Shown: positions 35,900 through 47,244 of the stretch, piece after piece
Position numbering within the stretch: the stretch's first letter is position 1
Layout: every line of letters starts with the position of its first letter
From: Ophiocordyceps camponoti-saundersi (nom. inval.)
Lineage: Eukaryota > Ascomycota > Sordariomycetes > Hypocreales > Ophiocordycipitaceae
Direction of reading: 5' to 3'
NCBI GenBank assembly: GCA_003339415.1
Contig: PDHQ01000021.1
Location: 1 to 64,000, forward strand
Length of the DNA: 64,000 nucleotides
Translations under genes and position numbers: made by a program
Notes under the pieces: model-generated
Told to the model about the DNA's origin: nothing
The model's database searches: none
What the model saw: only the letters and a program-made list of their open reading frames with translations

Positions 35900-38800
35900 A
35901 TCCTAAATTATAAAGTATTAATATTATTACTATTAAAACTAATAGTATTAAAATCCCTATTTCTAGACTAACTTTTACTTTAAGATATAAAGGAAAAGAA
36001 GTGATTACTTTTATAGATAGCGGAGCCGCTAGTAATTATATTTTACCTATAGCTATAAAACGTCTAAATTTAAGCTATATAAAAAAGAAAACGCTTAGTA
36101 TAGTAAAAAACGCCGAAGGATTTAATTTTTAGTTTAATAAGGGAATAATTTTATACGAAACTAATTACTTCGAGTTTAAAATAGGACCTTATACCTTTAC
36201 TAATACCTTCGATATTTTTAAAATAGTAGAATACGATATAATATTAGGTTATCCTTTTCTTTATAAATATAATCCGCAAATTAACTAAAAAACCGGCTAA
36301 GTTAAATTTATAGACGATTATTTAATATCTAGTACTTCTAATAGTAATATTAGTAAAAATAATTAAACGGATTCTAAAAGGAAAAATAAACTAAGAAGGT
36401 ATAATTATAATAATAGTAAGAAGCCTTATTATAAAATTTCTAAAAATACTAATAGAAGTAAGTTAAGCGTAAAAAATAAGTAATCTAAATCTATAAAAAA
36501 CGATTACTATAAGAATAAATAATCGAATATAAATAGTTATAATAAAAGTTAACCTTATTATAATTATACGAATAGAAAAGAAAATACTAAGTTTAATAAC
36601 GCCCTAGGAAATCTTTATAAAGGATTTAGCTCGAGAAATTTTAAAGAGGCAAGAAGCCCGAATAACGAGAATAGTTCGATTAAAGGAATTAAAGAAAGGA
36701 AAAACTTCTTTAATAATAAATAGAAATTTACTATAAGAAATAAATATAATTATTATAAGTAAGAACCTTATAATAAAACTAAAAGTAATAAAATCTATAG
36801 TAAAATACCTTATATTACTATTACGTTAGCTACTATTTCTAGCGTAGATTATAAGGAAAAAATAGCTTCTTATTTTAAAGAAAAGTTAGAACGCTATAAA
36901 TTAATACCTAAAGAAATTCTAGAAGAATTCTTAGATATATTTAAAGAACCCCCGGATAATACTCTACCTAAAAGAAGCCTATAAGATTACGAAATTAAAT
37001 TAAAGCCTAATTCGGAACCTCGATTTATACGAATTTATAATAGTAATAAAAAATAACTATAAATATTAAAAGAATATCTAGAAGAATAAATTAAAAAGGG
37101 ATATATAAGACTTTCTAAAAGCCCTTATAGAGCTCCCGTTACCTTTACTAATAAATCGGGTAAAGAAAAAAATAAATTAAGACCTATAATCGACTATCGA
37201 AAATTAAATAACGATACTATTAAAGATAGAACGCCGATACCTTTAATTATAAAACTAAAAGATAGATTAAGCTAGAAATAGTATTTTACTAAGTTAGATT
37301 TAAAACTAGCTTATTACTAAATACGAATAGTAGAAGGAGACGAATATAAAATAGCTTTCGGAACTAAATACGGAAGTTACGAATATTTAGTATTACCCTT
37401 AGGATTATATAATAGCCCCGCTACCTTTTAAAAACGTATAAATTATATTCTAAGAGATTATTTAGATATATTTACTACGGCTTATTTAGACGATATTATT
37501 ATATTTTTAGATACTTTAAAAGAATATAAAATTTATTTAAAAAAGGTATTAAAAGCTTTACGGAAAGCCGAATTATATATTAATCCTAAGAAATATAAAT
37601 TCTTTTCTAAAGAAGTTAAATTTCTAAGCACTATTATAACCCCTTATAATATTAAAATAGACCCTAGTAAATTAGAACCTTTAAAAGACTAGCTTATACC
37701 TAAATCGATTAAAAATATATAGTAATTTATAAGTTATTATAATTATTATAGAAGGTTTATTAAAGACTTTTCTAATATAATTATTCTTATATTAATAGTA
37801 ATAAAATTAGCTAAAAAAGAACCTTTTAAATAAACTAAAAAAGCTAATATAGCTTTTAATTCCCTTAAAGAAAAGCTAATCTTAGCACCTATATTAATAG
37901 CTTATAATTCGAAATAGCTTTTAATCTTAGAAACTAACGCTTCTAATTACGCTATAGGAGCCTAATTAAGCTAGGAAAATAATACTATATTATACCCTAT
38001 AGCTTTCTATTCTAAAAAGCTAGTAGATTCGGAAATTAACTATCTTATCTATAATAAAGAATTTTTAGCTATTATTAAAGTAATTAAAGAATTTAAGCAC
38101 TATATATTAGGAAACGAATTTAAATTAAGAATTTATACCGATTATAAAAATATAAGCTATTTTAGTATAAGTTAAACCTTAAATAGCTAATAAATTAGGT
38201 AAGCTAAATTCCTTACCGATTATAATTACGAAATTATATATAAAAAAGGAAGTGAGAATAAAAAAGCTAATATTATTAGTAGAAGACCTAATTTAGATAC
38301 CGGTATAATACCTATAACGACTAATTTCCTTAAAATAAATAACGAAGGAAATTTAGAATAAAATACCTTAAACGCTATATTTAAGATAGAAGCCGATAAT
38401 TCTATATTAAAATAAATAAAAGAAGCTTATAAAGATACTAATTTTAAGGATTATAAAGATATTAAGTAGATAGATAACTTAGCTTATTTAAAAGAGAAGT
38501 TATTTATACCGCTTAATATAATAGAAACTATAGTTAAAGAATTCTACGAATTACCTATTTACGGCTATTAAGGAATATAAAAAACTTATAATAGAATTAA
38601 AGCTTATTATAATACGAAAAACCTTAAAAAAGCTATTATTAAAGTTATTAAAAATTATAATATTTATAATAAATCTAAAGCCTCGAGATATAAACTTTAT
38701 AGATTTTTATAACCTATAATAGTTACTAAATAACCTTAGGAAAATATAGCTATAGATTTTATAGTTAAATTACCCTTATCGGTAAACCTTATAACTAATA

Positions 38801-39801
38801 CGGAATATAATTCTATTCTAGTTATAACCGATAGATTAACTAAATACGGCTATTTTATACCTACGATAAAGGCTTTATCTGCTAAAAAATTAAGTTATTT
38901 ATTCTTAAGAATAATAGTAGTAGATAGAGGCTTACCTAAAGTTATTATAAGCGATAGAGACCCTAAGTTTAATTCTAAATTCTAGACTAGCCTTATATTT
39001 AGACTAGGAACTAAGTATAAATTAAGTACTACTTTCTACTTAGAAACTAACGGGGCTATAGAACGCTTAAATTAGACTTTAAAATAATACCTTAGAGCTT
39101 ATATTAATTACGAATAAGATAACTAGGTAATAAATTTACTTATAGCTTAGTTAGCTTATAATACCGCCGAATCGGAATCTATTAAAATAACGCCCGCTAT
39201 AGCGAATTACGGATTTAACCCGGAAGCTTATAAACTAGGCCTATTAGATAAAACTAATAACGAAAAAGCTATTCTAAATACCGAATAGCTTAGATCTCTA
39301 TATTCTTATATAAAATTAGAATTAAATTTTATAGCTAAAAGAATTAGTTATTATTATAATAAGAAACGCAAAAAAGAACCCTTATTTAATAAAAATAATA
39401 AGGTTTATTTATTAAAGAAAAATATAGAAACTAAATAGCCTAATTAGTCCTTAGAATTTAAAAAATTAGGACCTTTCCTTATAGAAGAAAAGCTAAATAA
39501 TCTTAATTATAAGCTTAAACTTCCTAAAGGAATATTTATTTATTTAATATTTTATATTTCCTTACTAGAAAAAGCACCTAAAAATATTAAATTAGAAGAA
39601 AATATCGAAATTACGGTATTAAAAGAAGAATACGAACCTAAAGCTATTATAGATAAAAAGATAGAAGAAGGTATAGTATATTATCTAATAAAATAGAAGG
39701 GATACCCTTCTAAAGAAAATACCTAGGAACCTACTAAGCACCTAACTAAGGCACCTAAACTTATTAAAAAATTTAATAAAAATAAAGAAAAATACCTTTA
39801 A
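35900..39801 (+). pseudogene. Pol of element F (PR, RT, RNase H, IN, chromodomain)
   Basis: The protease active site DSGA is at 36016-36027. In the RT the KLDLKLAYYQIRI block lies near 37290 and the catalytic YLDD, intact, at 37483-37494. RNase H begins near 37925 (LETNASNYAIGA). The integrase has a decayed H2C2 region near 38560-38690, and the core residues appear as AIDF near 38750, SDRDPKF near 38951 and ETNGAIER near 39045. A chromodomain near 39628-39740 reads IVYYLIKQKGYPSKENT. In known chromoviruses this domain steers integration to marked heterochromatin. Stops at former Trp and Gln codons break the frame, but no large deletion is seen. The final stop is at about 39801. Confidence 0.93.
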
Positions 39802-40021
39802 TAAGAAGTTTTTAAAATTAAAAACCTTAGAAAGGGGAACGTTACGAATAATATAATAATAGGAACCCTATATAAAATTTAATTAATTATTTTTACCTTA
39901 TAAAGTTTTTTCGAAATACTCTTTCTTTTCTTATAAGAATAAAAATAACTAATTAACTAACTAACTATTATTTATACCCTATATTATTCTTCTATAGTAA
40001 AGTTTATAAGGTTATAAATTA

Positions 40022-40035
40022 TAGAAAGGGGAACG
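40022..40035 (+). other. Polypurine tract of element F
   Basis: TAGAAAGGGGAACG lies immediately upstream of the right LTR, the expected primer site for plus-strand cDNA synthesis. Confidence 0.8.
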
Positions 40036-40886
40036 TATAATAATTTAGAATATAAATACTAGTTAAAAGTACTATTCTTATTATATAAGTAGTATTTATT
40101 ATATAAATAGCTTAATAATATAATTTATATAATAAAGTAAAAATACTAATATCTAATATTTAAATTATAGCTAAACCTCGGAAGGTTAAATACCGGATAA
40201 TAAGATAAGATAATAAAGATAAGAATAACGAATAAAATTCCTAGGATAAGAAGAACGGTTAGAGATAGTTAAAAACGGAAAGAAATATTAGCTATTATAA
40301 ATAAAGAATTATCTATTATAATTTATTATTAGCCTAGAAGCTAATAGAATATAATAGAATAGAATAAAGCTATTCTATTCGCTAAAAAATATAATAGATT
40401 TAAAATTAAGGGTTAATTTTAAAGTAGGAATTTAATTTTAAAGTAAAAGAATACGATAGAAGGAAATAGAATAAGATAAAGCTATTCTATTCGCTAGTAT
40501 ATTTATAATATAAAGCTTCTACGGTATTCTATAGCTTTCTAGCTAGCTTATATAATTAGATAGTTTCTTAGAGAAGGAAAACTATAAAAGGAAGGCTTCC
40601 TTCCCTCGAAGGGTCTTTCCTTTCCTTCTTCTCTAAGCTTTTAATCTAAATAATTAGCACTATAAAAGCCTACTCTTTATTACCTTCCCCTGCCTTATAA
40701 GATATTCCTATTTAGGAAGTTCTTACTTATTTATGCTTTGTGAATTTCCTATTCCGGCTACCTACTGCCTAGTTAAAGTAAGTAAAGCCCCCTACCTTCT
40801 TATTACCCCTTATCTCTCTTTATCTTTAGAAGCTTAGATTAAGGGCTACGGGTAAGATTAGGTAATTACGGGTACGATCCGTAACA
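40036..40886 (+). repeat. 3' LTR of element F
   Basis: An 851-bp LTR. Its last 200 bp keep more C and G than the same part of the 5' LTR, for example TTATGCTTTGTGAATTTCC against TTATACTTTATAAATTTCC. The mutation load therefore falls towards the gene-bearing DNA. Confidence 0.95.
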
Positions 40887-40891
40887 GTCCT

Positions 40892-41575
40892 TCCCCTTGT
40901 CTGTTATCTGTTGTTATTTCATCACACGCAGACTAGGATGTCACGTGAATGCACTTCGATTAATAAGAGTCTCTAAGCTAGGCACGTCTAACGGTGCAGA
41001 GAGTCTTACTCGCTATTACCAATCAAGGGAGTGAGGTTTAGAACGAGATCCACGTGAGATAGCCTATCTATATTCGTACTTAGCTTTTAAACTTGACCGC
41101 GCCTAAGGCAGATGAATGATGATGGCGCGCATGAACGAATTCGCTTGCTCATTAACCTGGAAGCTAAGAATGGGGGGTCTCGATGGTGGGGCGAGTTGAT
41201 TGCTAAGCACCTGAATCGGCGGTCCTCGGACCGCGCAGTCACAGTCGGCTTCTCGATTCCGCACGCGTCAGCCTACGTGATACCGTTTAAAGAAATCACA
41301 ACCGCTCCGCCCTCCGCCCTCCGCCCTCCATACCGCAAGCTTTTTTTCCCCCCCGAGGCATCATCCGAAACACGGTGTCGCCTCGAAGTTGACGCCCATC
41401 TTGCCTACATCTTACATACATACATAGGTGCAAACTCTTTTTTTTTCCCCAAACCCATCTCTCTCCTCTGCGCGCCATCTGAATCTTCTCGCAATCGCCT
41501 CTATGTCAACTCGCGATTAGTTGATCGATGCTCGAATCTTCAAATTGAACAATCCCTCGACGTTACCACATCATT
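40892..41575 (+). promoter_or_regulatory. Upstream region of the CYS-3-like gene
   Basis: The first normal-composition DNA after element F. TCACGTGA occurs near 40941 and CCACGTGAG near 41051; CACGTG cores are bound by several fungal bHLH and bZIP factors. No clear CYS-3 autoregulatory site of the form ATGRYRYCAT was found. An ATG at 41112 opens a 234-codon frame that overlaps the main start in another frame and could act as an upstream ORF if transcription begins before it. Confidence 0.45.
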
Positions 41576-42634
41576 ATGTCGACATACAACGGACGTCACG
41601 GCCCAAACGTGTCGCAGTACCTGCGAGATCTCAACACGATCGATCCCCGAGATACGTCTGCAGCCGACGACAGCTTCAACATGGAGGATGATCTCACCCT
41701 CTTCACCAATACGCAGTTCTTTGACTTTGACTCGGGTCAGAACATGGACTTTCAGGCGCAGCCTGTCAAGGTCGCTGTGGAATCGGCAACCTCCAGCAGT
41801 CCATCCGACGATGTGACGACGTCTGTCATGGACGACATGCCAACGCTAGATTTCATATCAGGTTTGTCATTCTTTTCTCTACTTTTCTCTTTCTGGCTTT
41901 CTCGATCTCGCCTTCAACACCCTCAATCTACTCAAGCAAGCCCATCCGCAATCCATGTCTGGCATCTTCATGTGGGGCTGCGCTGGTCAACCTCAAGCGG
42001 CTTACAAATGCCCCGCGATGGTGCAATAACCCGTGACCACGACTTCGCACTCTGTCATCCGGCCATGTCATTCCCATCTCCCTTCTTGCTCGTCCGTCAC
42101 TGACACTGTACCCAACTCCGGACAGGTGACTTCGGCTTTACCGGCTTCGACAATGCCTACGCCGCGGCGCCGATCGACCCTTTGGCGGCCAGCAGCCCCG
42201 GCTTTCAGCCTCTGCAGCCTGACCAAGCTCCGACGCAGGTCACTCAGCCACCGGAGCAATTCCGGCAAGGCGGCGACAAGCGGAAAGTCGACTCCATGCC
42301 ACAATCGCCGAACGTGGAGGGCGGGTCGCGACTGGCTGCAGAGGAGGATAAGCGGAGACGAAACACGGCTGCCAGTGCTCGTTTCCGGATAAAGAAGAAG
42401 CAGCGCGAGCAGGCACTCGAAAAATCGGCCAAGGAGATGACGGAGAAGATATCGACGCTCGAGTCTAGAGTGGTCCAGCTCGAGACTGAAAACAAGTGGC
42501 TCAAAAATCTGCTTGTGGAGAAGAACGAGGGTATCGAGGACGCGGCGACTCTCTGGACACAGTTCACCCGGTACGCGTCGGAAAAGAACAAGGCGACGGC
42601 ATCTGGGGCCTTGAAGGAAGAAGAAGAACGGTGA
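41576..42634 (+). CDS. cys-3: bZIP transcription factor, CYS-3/MetR-like sulfur regulator
   Basis: Two exons, 41576-41861 and 42126-42634, encode 264 residues. The intron has a GTTTGT donor, a CACTGAC branch-like motif and a GACAG acceptor; the join restores a glycine codon and the frame. The N-terminal half is acidic and low in complexity (activation-type). The bZIP lies at about residues 168-235: basic region RRRNTAASARFRIKKK (about 172-187), then a short leucine zipper with the ENKWLKNL segment. This basic region is characteristic of Neurospora CYS-3 and Aspergillus MetR, which switch on sulfate uptake and sulfur-scavenging genes when sulfur is short. It is somewhat longer than N. crassa CYS-3. 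The ATG at 41576 was chosen because STYNGRHGPNVSQYLRDL directly after it looks conserved; assignment to CYS-3 rather than a sister bZIP is by motif only. Confidence 0.9.
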
Positions 42635-43947
42635 CGAGGTCGGCCACGGCGATTCGGATCGGTGGCATTCTGGTTTTCGGGAGAGTCCGGTGGAGGCGTT
42701 GCGCGGATGGGGCCGCTGCTTCTTTGACTTCTTTTGCTGTATTTCGAATCGAACAATTGCTACATACAGTGCTTCATAGGCAGCTGGCCCAGGTCGTCGG
42801 CTTCGAAGCGAGGCAGGATGATGCACGAGGTCAAAGTGCCTGGAGGATGTCGACGATGGGTCGGCGCTTGAGTCGTGGCAGAGAAGACCTGCCATGGCAA
42901 TACATACAATGCAATGACAAAACCGTTGACTGTTACCAAATTTGATCACGAGCTGCCAGCGTCGGGACTGGTGGTGCCGCTTCTATCGAGAGCCGCCTTG
43001 CGGTTGTTGTGTCTCTTGTCCAGGATATTCATGACGTGGTTTTTTTCCCGCTCCTGTCGTTTCAGTCCATTTCGCGATGCACGATATGGTGCCGTCCTTG
43101 TTAACGACGAGAGGGCCTGGGTCAGCGAATTTGAGGGAGACATCGCGGACCGAGGGCGGGACGTTGGGGTCATCGCTCAGCGCAGGAAGGGCGGTTGCGA
43201 GGAGAGGAAGCGGTAGGCTCTCCTACTGCGGGCAGCGGCGAGTCAGCTGCGGATGACGGCTGAGGCTGACTTGGTCGCAGGGCGTGGTGCGAGGAGGAAG
43301 ATGTGTTGGGTGTATGTGTTAGTGAGTGAGAGGGAGAAAATCTGATAGATGGTAGGTAGCGATGACGAAGTGAAGCAAAGTATATAAACTGAATCAGCCA
43401 ATGAGGAGCTACTAGATGGCCGTGGTGCAGACTGCAGAGTGCAAGCGGAGAATCAGGCGGGCCGAAGATCGCCTGTGCTGTCTCGGCTAGGCGGCATGGA
43501 ATGATGGAAGCCTGTAGCGGGCGGGGGGCCGAAGTGTCAAGCTGCCTGACCGGTGTGTTTAGGCCTCGTCTCGCCAAAGCAAGCAAGTATTGATGAGTAT
43601 AGTGGCTGCAGTGATGGCGGTGGTCGGTACGGCACGATACCCGGTTTCTGCTGATTGACGAGTCTCTAGGGGGGGGGGGCCGGCGGTTGCTCTGACGGGG
43701 CGGGCTCATGAGCTAGCTACCTGCCGCCTACCTACTACCTACTACAGACCTACAGACAGCCTACCACCTCCCTACCACAATATGCGAGCTGGATCAAGTG
43801 GCAGGTGTATGTAGTTTGTATGTATCCAGCTCAACGCATGGACTTGAAAATTTTTCCCCTTCTCTTCACCTTTCTCTTCTCATCTCTTCACTCATAACTC
43901 CTCCCCTCAGCCTACCTACTTTGCCAAGGATAAAAAGTATCGTCACC
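42635..43947. other. Intergenic: 3' UTR and promoter DNA
   Basis: No convincing gene; open frames on both strands lack motifs. A G10 run lies at about 43669-43678 and CCTACCTACTACCTACTAC tracts near 43720-43760. The last 100 bp, a CT-rich leader ending CGTCACC before ATG 43948, are probably the 5' UTR of the aminotransferase gene. Confidence 0.5.
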
Positions 43948-46016
43948 ATGTATGAATACCGTGGTCGCAAGTTTTCCATCAACCGGCACACGGGCGTGCC
44001 GAAGCCGATGATGAGGCGGTTCAGTAACGTCGAGCCGTCGATGAATGGTAAGTCGTGGTGGTGTGGGGGGGGCAGAGAAGAGAGATGGTCAGAGATACGC
44101 ACACACAGGAGAGAGAGAGAGAGAGAGAGAAGAAGAATAAGAAGACGAGTGGCTGCTAGTGGCTCCGATCCACCGCGGCTGCAACGCTTCCATGTCGGCT
44201 AATGACACGTCGGCATGTAGAGATCCAGTCCAAGGTGCATCGCCAATTTCGCAACGCTCATGAGGGGCATATGCCGCACGCCGGCCTCGACGCCAGCCGA
44301 TCTTCGACGGGCGTCGTTTGGTGCACCGAGAGGGCCTCCGAGTACGGCTACTCGGAAGAGCCCGATGCCTGGGCCAATCTCGGACAGGGCGCGCCCGAGG
44401 TCGAGGATGACATTGACGGCTGCTTCAAGCGACCCGAGTCCATCGACGTTTCGATGGCGGCTCGCGAGTATGCGCCTACGGCCGGTATCAAGCCTCTGCG
44501 CGAGGCCGTGGCCAAGCTCTACAACGAGATGCATCGCAAGGGCAAGGACAGCCTCTACACGTGGGAGAACGTGGCCATCGTACCGGGTGGCCGCGCCGGT
44601 CTCATCCGCATCGCCGCTGTTCTCGGCAACGCCTACTTGAGCTTCTTCCTTCCCGATTACACGGCCTACAACGAGATGTTGAGTCTCTTCAAGAACGTAT
44701 GGGCTGCCCTCGCGTTTCCCCTTGCGACAAAGATAACAATAAATGGCCTCGCTGACTTGCTCTTGAAGTTTGCCGCTATCCCCGTGCCGCTTTCGGAGGA
44801 GGACGGCTACCACATCCATCCGGATAAGATCGCAGAGGAGATTGCCCGCGGCACTTCGGTGATCCTGACATCCAACCCTCGAAACCCGACGGGCCGCGTC
44901 GTCGCCAACCCCGAGCTGGCCGAGATCCAGGACATCTGCCGCGGCCGCGCCACCTTTATCAGCGATGAGTTTTACTCTGGGTACAACTACACGACCGACT
45001 GCGACGGCTCGACCATCTCGGCCGCGTCCAACGTCGAAGATGTCGATGAGGACGACGTGCTCATCGTCGACGGCTTGACCAAGCGCTTTCGACTTCCCGG
45101 TTGGAGGATCGCGTGGGTGATTGGACCCAAGGAGTATATTAGCGCGTGCGTCTTCCCCCCCACGACACACCCACCTGTGTTGNNNNNNNNNNGGGGGGGG
45201 GGGGGGGGGGGGGCCCCAGGGGAGGTGTTGGGCGCGGCCCCCCCCCCCCCCCCCCCCCCCCTTTTTTTTTTCCCGGCTTCCTCTCCGCTCTCTCTTGCTG
45301 ACGCGGCGCAGCATCGGCTCGTGCGGCAGCTATCTGGATGGCGGTGCGTGCCACGCCTTTCAGAACGCGGCTATTCCCATGTTGGATCCGAAACTAGTGC
45401 ATACGGAGATGGTGCATCTGCAGCGTCACTTTCGGGTTCGTTGGATGACGAGCAGGCAGTGGTGGTGGTGGTGGTGATGATGATTGCTAACGCATCGCAA
45501 CGCAGGACAAGCGCGACTTTGTGGTGAAGCGGTTACGCGATATGGGCTTCGTGATCAAATACGTGCCTGATTCCACCTTTTACCTGTATGTCGTCGGCGC
45601 CGTCTCTTCTGGTCTCTTATGCTGACGATACGGGGGCTCAAGCTGGCTCAACCTCGAGGGTCTTCCCGAGTCCATCTCGGACGGGCTCAACTTCTTCCAG
45701 GCCTGCCTCGAGGAAAAGGTGATTGTAGTTCCTGGCATTTTTTTCGACCTGAACCCGTCGCGACGGCGCGACCTGTTTGACAGCCCGTGCCACCACTTTG
45801 TGCGCTTCTCGTACGGGCCGCGGTGGGATACGCTGCGCATGGGTCTGGACGGCATTGAGCGTGTCGTCAACAAGTGAGTGCTGTCTTTCGAATTATTCAC
45901 AGATCTGGGACGGATTACGACGCTAACATGTTGTCATGTTTAGGCACAAGAAGAAGACTGCGACGACGGCGACGAATAACAATAACAACAACAACACGAC
46001 CAAGACTACGACATAA
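43948..46016 (+). CDS. PLP-dependent aminotransferase, class I/II
   Basis: Seven exons: 43948-44047, 44221-44696, 44769-45145, 45312-45435, 45506-45585, 45643-45873 and 45944-46016. Together they make 1461 bp and 486 residues, all in frame, with GT-AG borders and CTAAC/CTGAC-like branch motifs. Fold-type I landmarks are present: AREYAPTAGIKPLREAVAKL near residue 120, the NPRNPTGR substrate-loop motif, DEFYSGYNY (Asp and Tyr that contact the cofactor), and LTKRFRLPGWRIAW with the Lys expected to form the Schiff base. It should transfer an amino group between an amino acid and a 2-oxoacid; the substrate cannot be told. The C-terminus is a Lys/Thr/Asn-rich tail. Intron 2 is 72 bp, a multiple of three, so retention would keep the frame. 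Intron 3 contains an assembly gap. Confidence 0.9.
44106..44131 (+). repeat. (GA)n microsatellite in intron 1 of the aminotransferase gene
   Basis: About 13 GA dinucleotides within the 173-bp first intron. Length variation here would not touch the coding frame. Confidence 0.85.
45183..45192. other. Ten-N assembly gap between G and C homopolymers
   Basis: Ten N lie inside intron 3 (45146-45311), followed by about 19 G and, 30 bp later, about 20 C. The round gap size suggests a placeholder, and the homopolymers may be assembly or sequencing artefacts. Coding exons on both sides join correctly without it. Confidence 0.9.
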
Positions 46017-47244
46017 AAGGGGGGGTTGCGTATCTCACGTGCAGGATACAGCGATAGACGTCAAGATTTCTTTCTTCTAAAAGGCAAGGGAAAAAAAAGG
46101 AAATACACAAAACAAACAAAAAAAAGAGTGCTCCGTTGCTCACTCGCGGGGGAAGAAGAAGAAGAACAAGAAGAATGGTGCTACTGCTAGCTATATGGGA
46201 AGTTTTGCCTGTCAGGTGGAAGCGAACAAACAGCGCATAGATGAGAGACGAGTGTTGCCATTGCCTTTTTTTTTCGCTGCTGTCGTGTAGGTTTGAGAAG
46301 AGGACCATGTGACTTCGCCTACTTACCTACGATAGAATTGCCTTGTATACTAGGTGCTCTAAATTAGGGATGTGGTGTCGAAAGAGAGATTCCCTAGTTT
46401 GGGAGGATTTGGTTGAGGATGAGGCTATCGTCAGAATCCCCCACGTGATCTCGACAGGCTCTCTGGCATGCCTCTAGGCTCTAGGCAGGCATAGAGTTAG
46501 TCCGACAAGACGAGGCTTTGAAGCGATGTTGGTGATGACTCCGATGAGTAGCTGTATGTAGGTATGTATGTCAGTGAGTGTGACTGTCGCTTACTGTGAG
46601 ACCTTGATGTCTACCTACCTAGGGTGAGGGGGCTTTTGAGCCAGCCTCGATTTCTACTGCCACCTCACTCCTTCCCTATTATGCCGTATGATATGGCAAT
46701 ACCTTGACGCAGGAAAGGGGAACCTGTGATAGGGCGATGTGGAGGGGGGGGGGGTGTTGTGCAAAGCCTTGTGACTCTGTGAGTGAGTGAGTAACCTTTA
46801 CCGGGGCGCGAGTTGCCAAGCCACGCATCTGCTTATCCGCCGCCCCCTCGCCTCTTGTAAACCTTTGTTTGTGTTAAGTGAGGCGCAGCTCGCTAGTGGG
46901 GGAAAGGGCTTAGAGGTTATCTTGAGAAATCAGCTCGTGAATAATAGGAACAAGGCTGTATGATTGTGTTTGTGCATGTGTGTAAAGAGTTTAGGTGGGC
47001 GGTAACCTTGTTGCTGGTTGGGTGAGTTGGATGGGTAAGAGGGGTATAAGTAGGAGAGGGGGGAGGGAAGGGACGGATGGAATAGGAAGGGAAGGCTTCT
47101 CTCTTGCTGGGAGTCAAGTTGGGCTTCATCTCTGCCTACCTGCCTTTTCCTTTCTCTCTCTCTCTCTTCTAGTATACATATTCGGTTTCTTTTCCTCTCG
47201 TGTCTACTTAGCGGTGTCAACAGGGTCAACACTTCATCTTGGCC
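46017..47244. other. Intergenic DNA with simple repeats
   Basis: No gene seen. A G-rich run near 46741-46754, GTATGTAGGTATGTATGT near 46555-46570 and a (TC)n tract near 47152-47168 upstream of the next start. The last part is probably the promoter and 5' UTR of the vWA gene. Confidence 0.5.

Larger units (their letters stand above)
32741..40886 (+). mobile_element. Element F, full-length Gypsy chromovirus (8146 bp)
   Basis: LTRs of exactly 851 bp (32741-33591 and 40036-40886) start TATAATAAT and end GTAA(T/C)A, with perfect 5-bp target duplications GTCCT at 32736-32740 and 40887-40891. A polypurine tract GAAAGGGGAACG lies directly before the right LTR. The interior contains, in order, Gag with a CCHC knuckle, protease, RT, RNase H, integrase and chromodomain, the Ty3/Gypsy chromovirus order. 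Damage is mild: protein similarity is obvious throughout, but many TGG and CAA/CAG codons are now stops. F is the rightmost and probably youngest insertion; it forms the border of the AT-rich block. Confidence 0.96.

Noticed and set aside
41112..41816. 234-codon plus frame as a separate gene
   Set aside because: It overlaps the bZIP exon in another frame, is low in complexity and has no domain. It is kept only as a possible upstream ORF.
42068..42949. 293-codon minus frame opposite the bZIP gene
   Set aside because: It is antisense to the conserved bZIP exon, with an Arg/Leu/Ser-rich translation typical of a shadow frame.
43170..43709. 179-codon minus frame
   Set aside because: Pro/Ser/His-rich, no motif, lies in promoter-like DNA with a G homopolymer and no splice partner.
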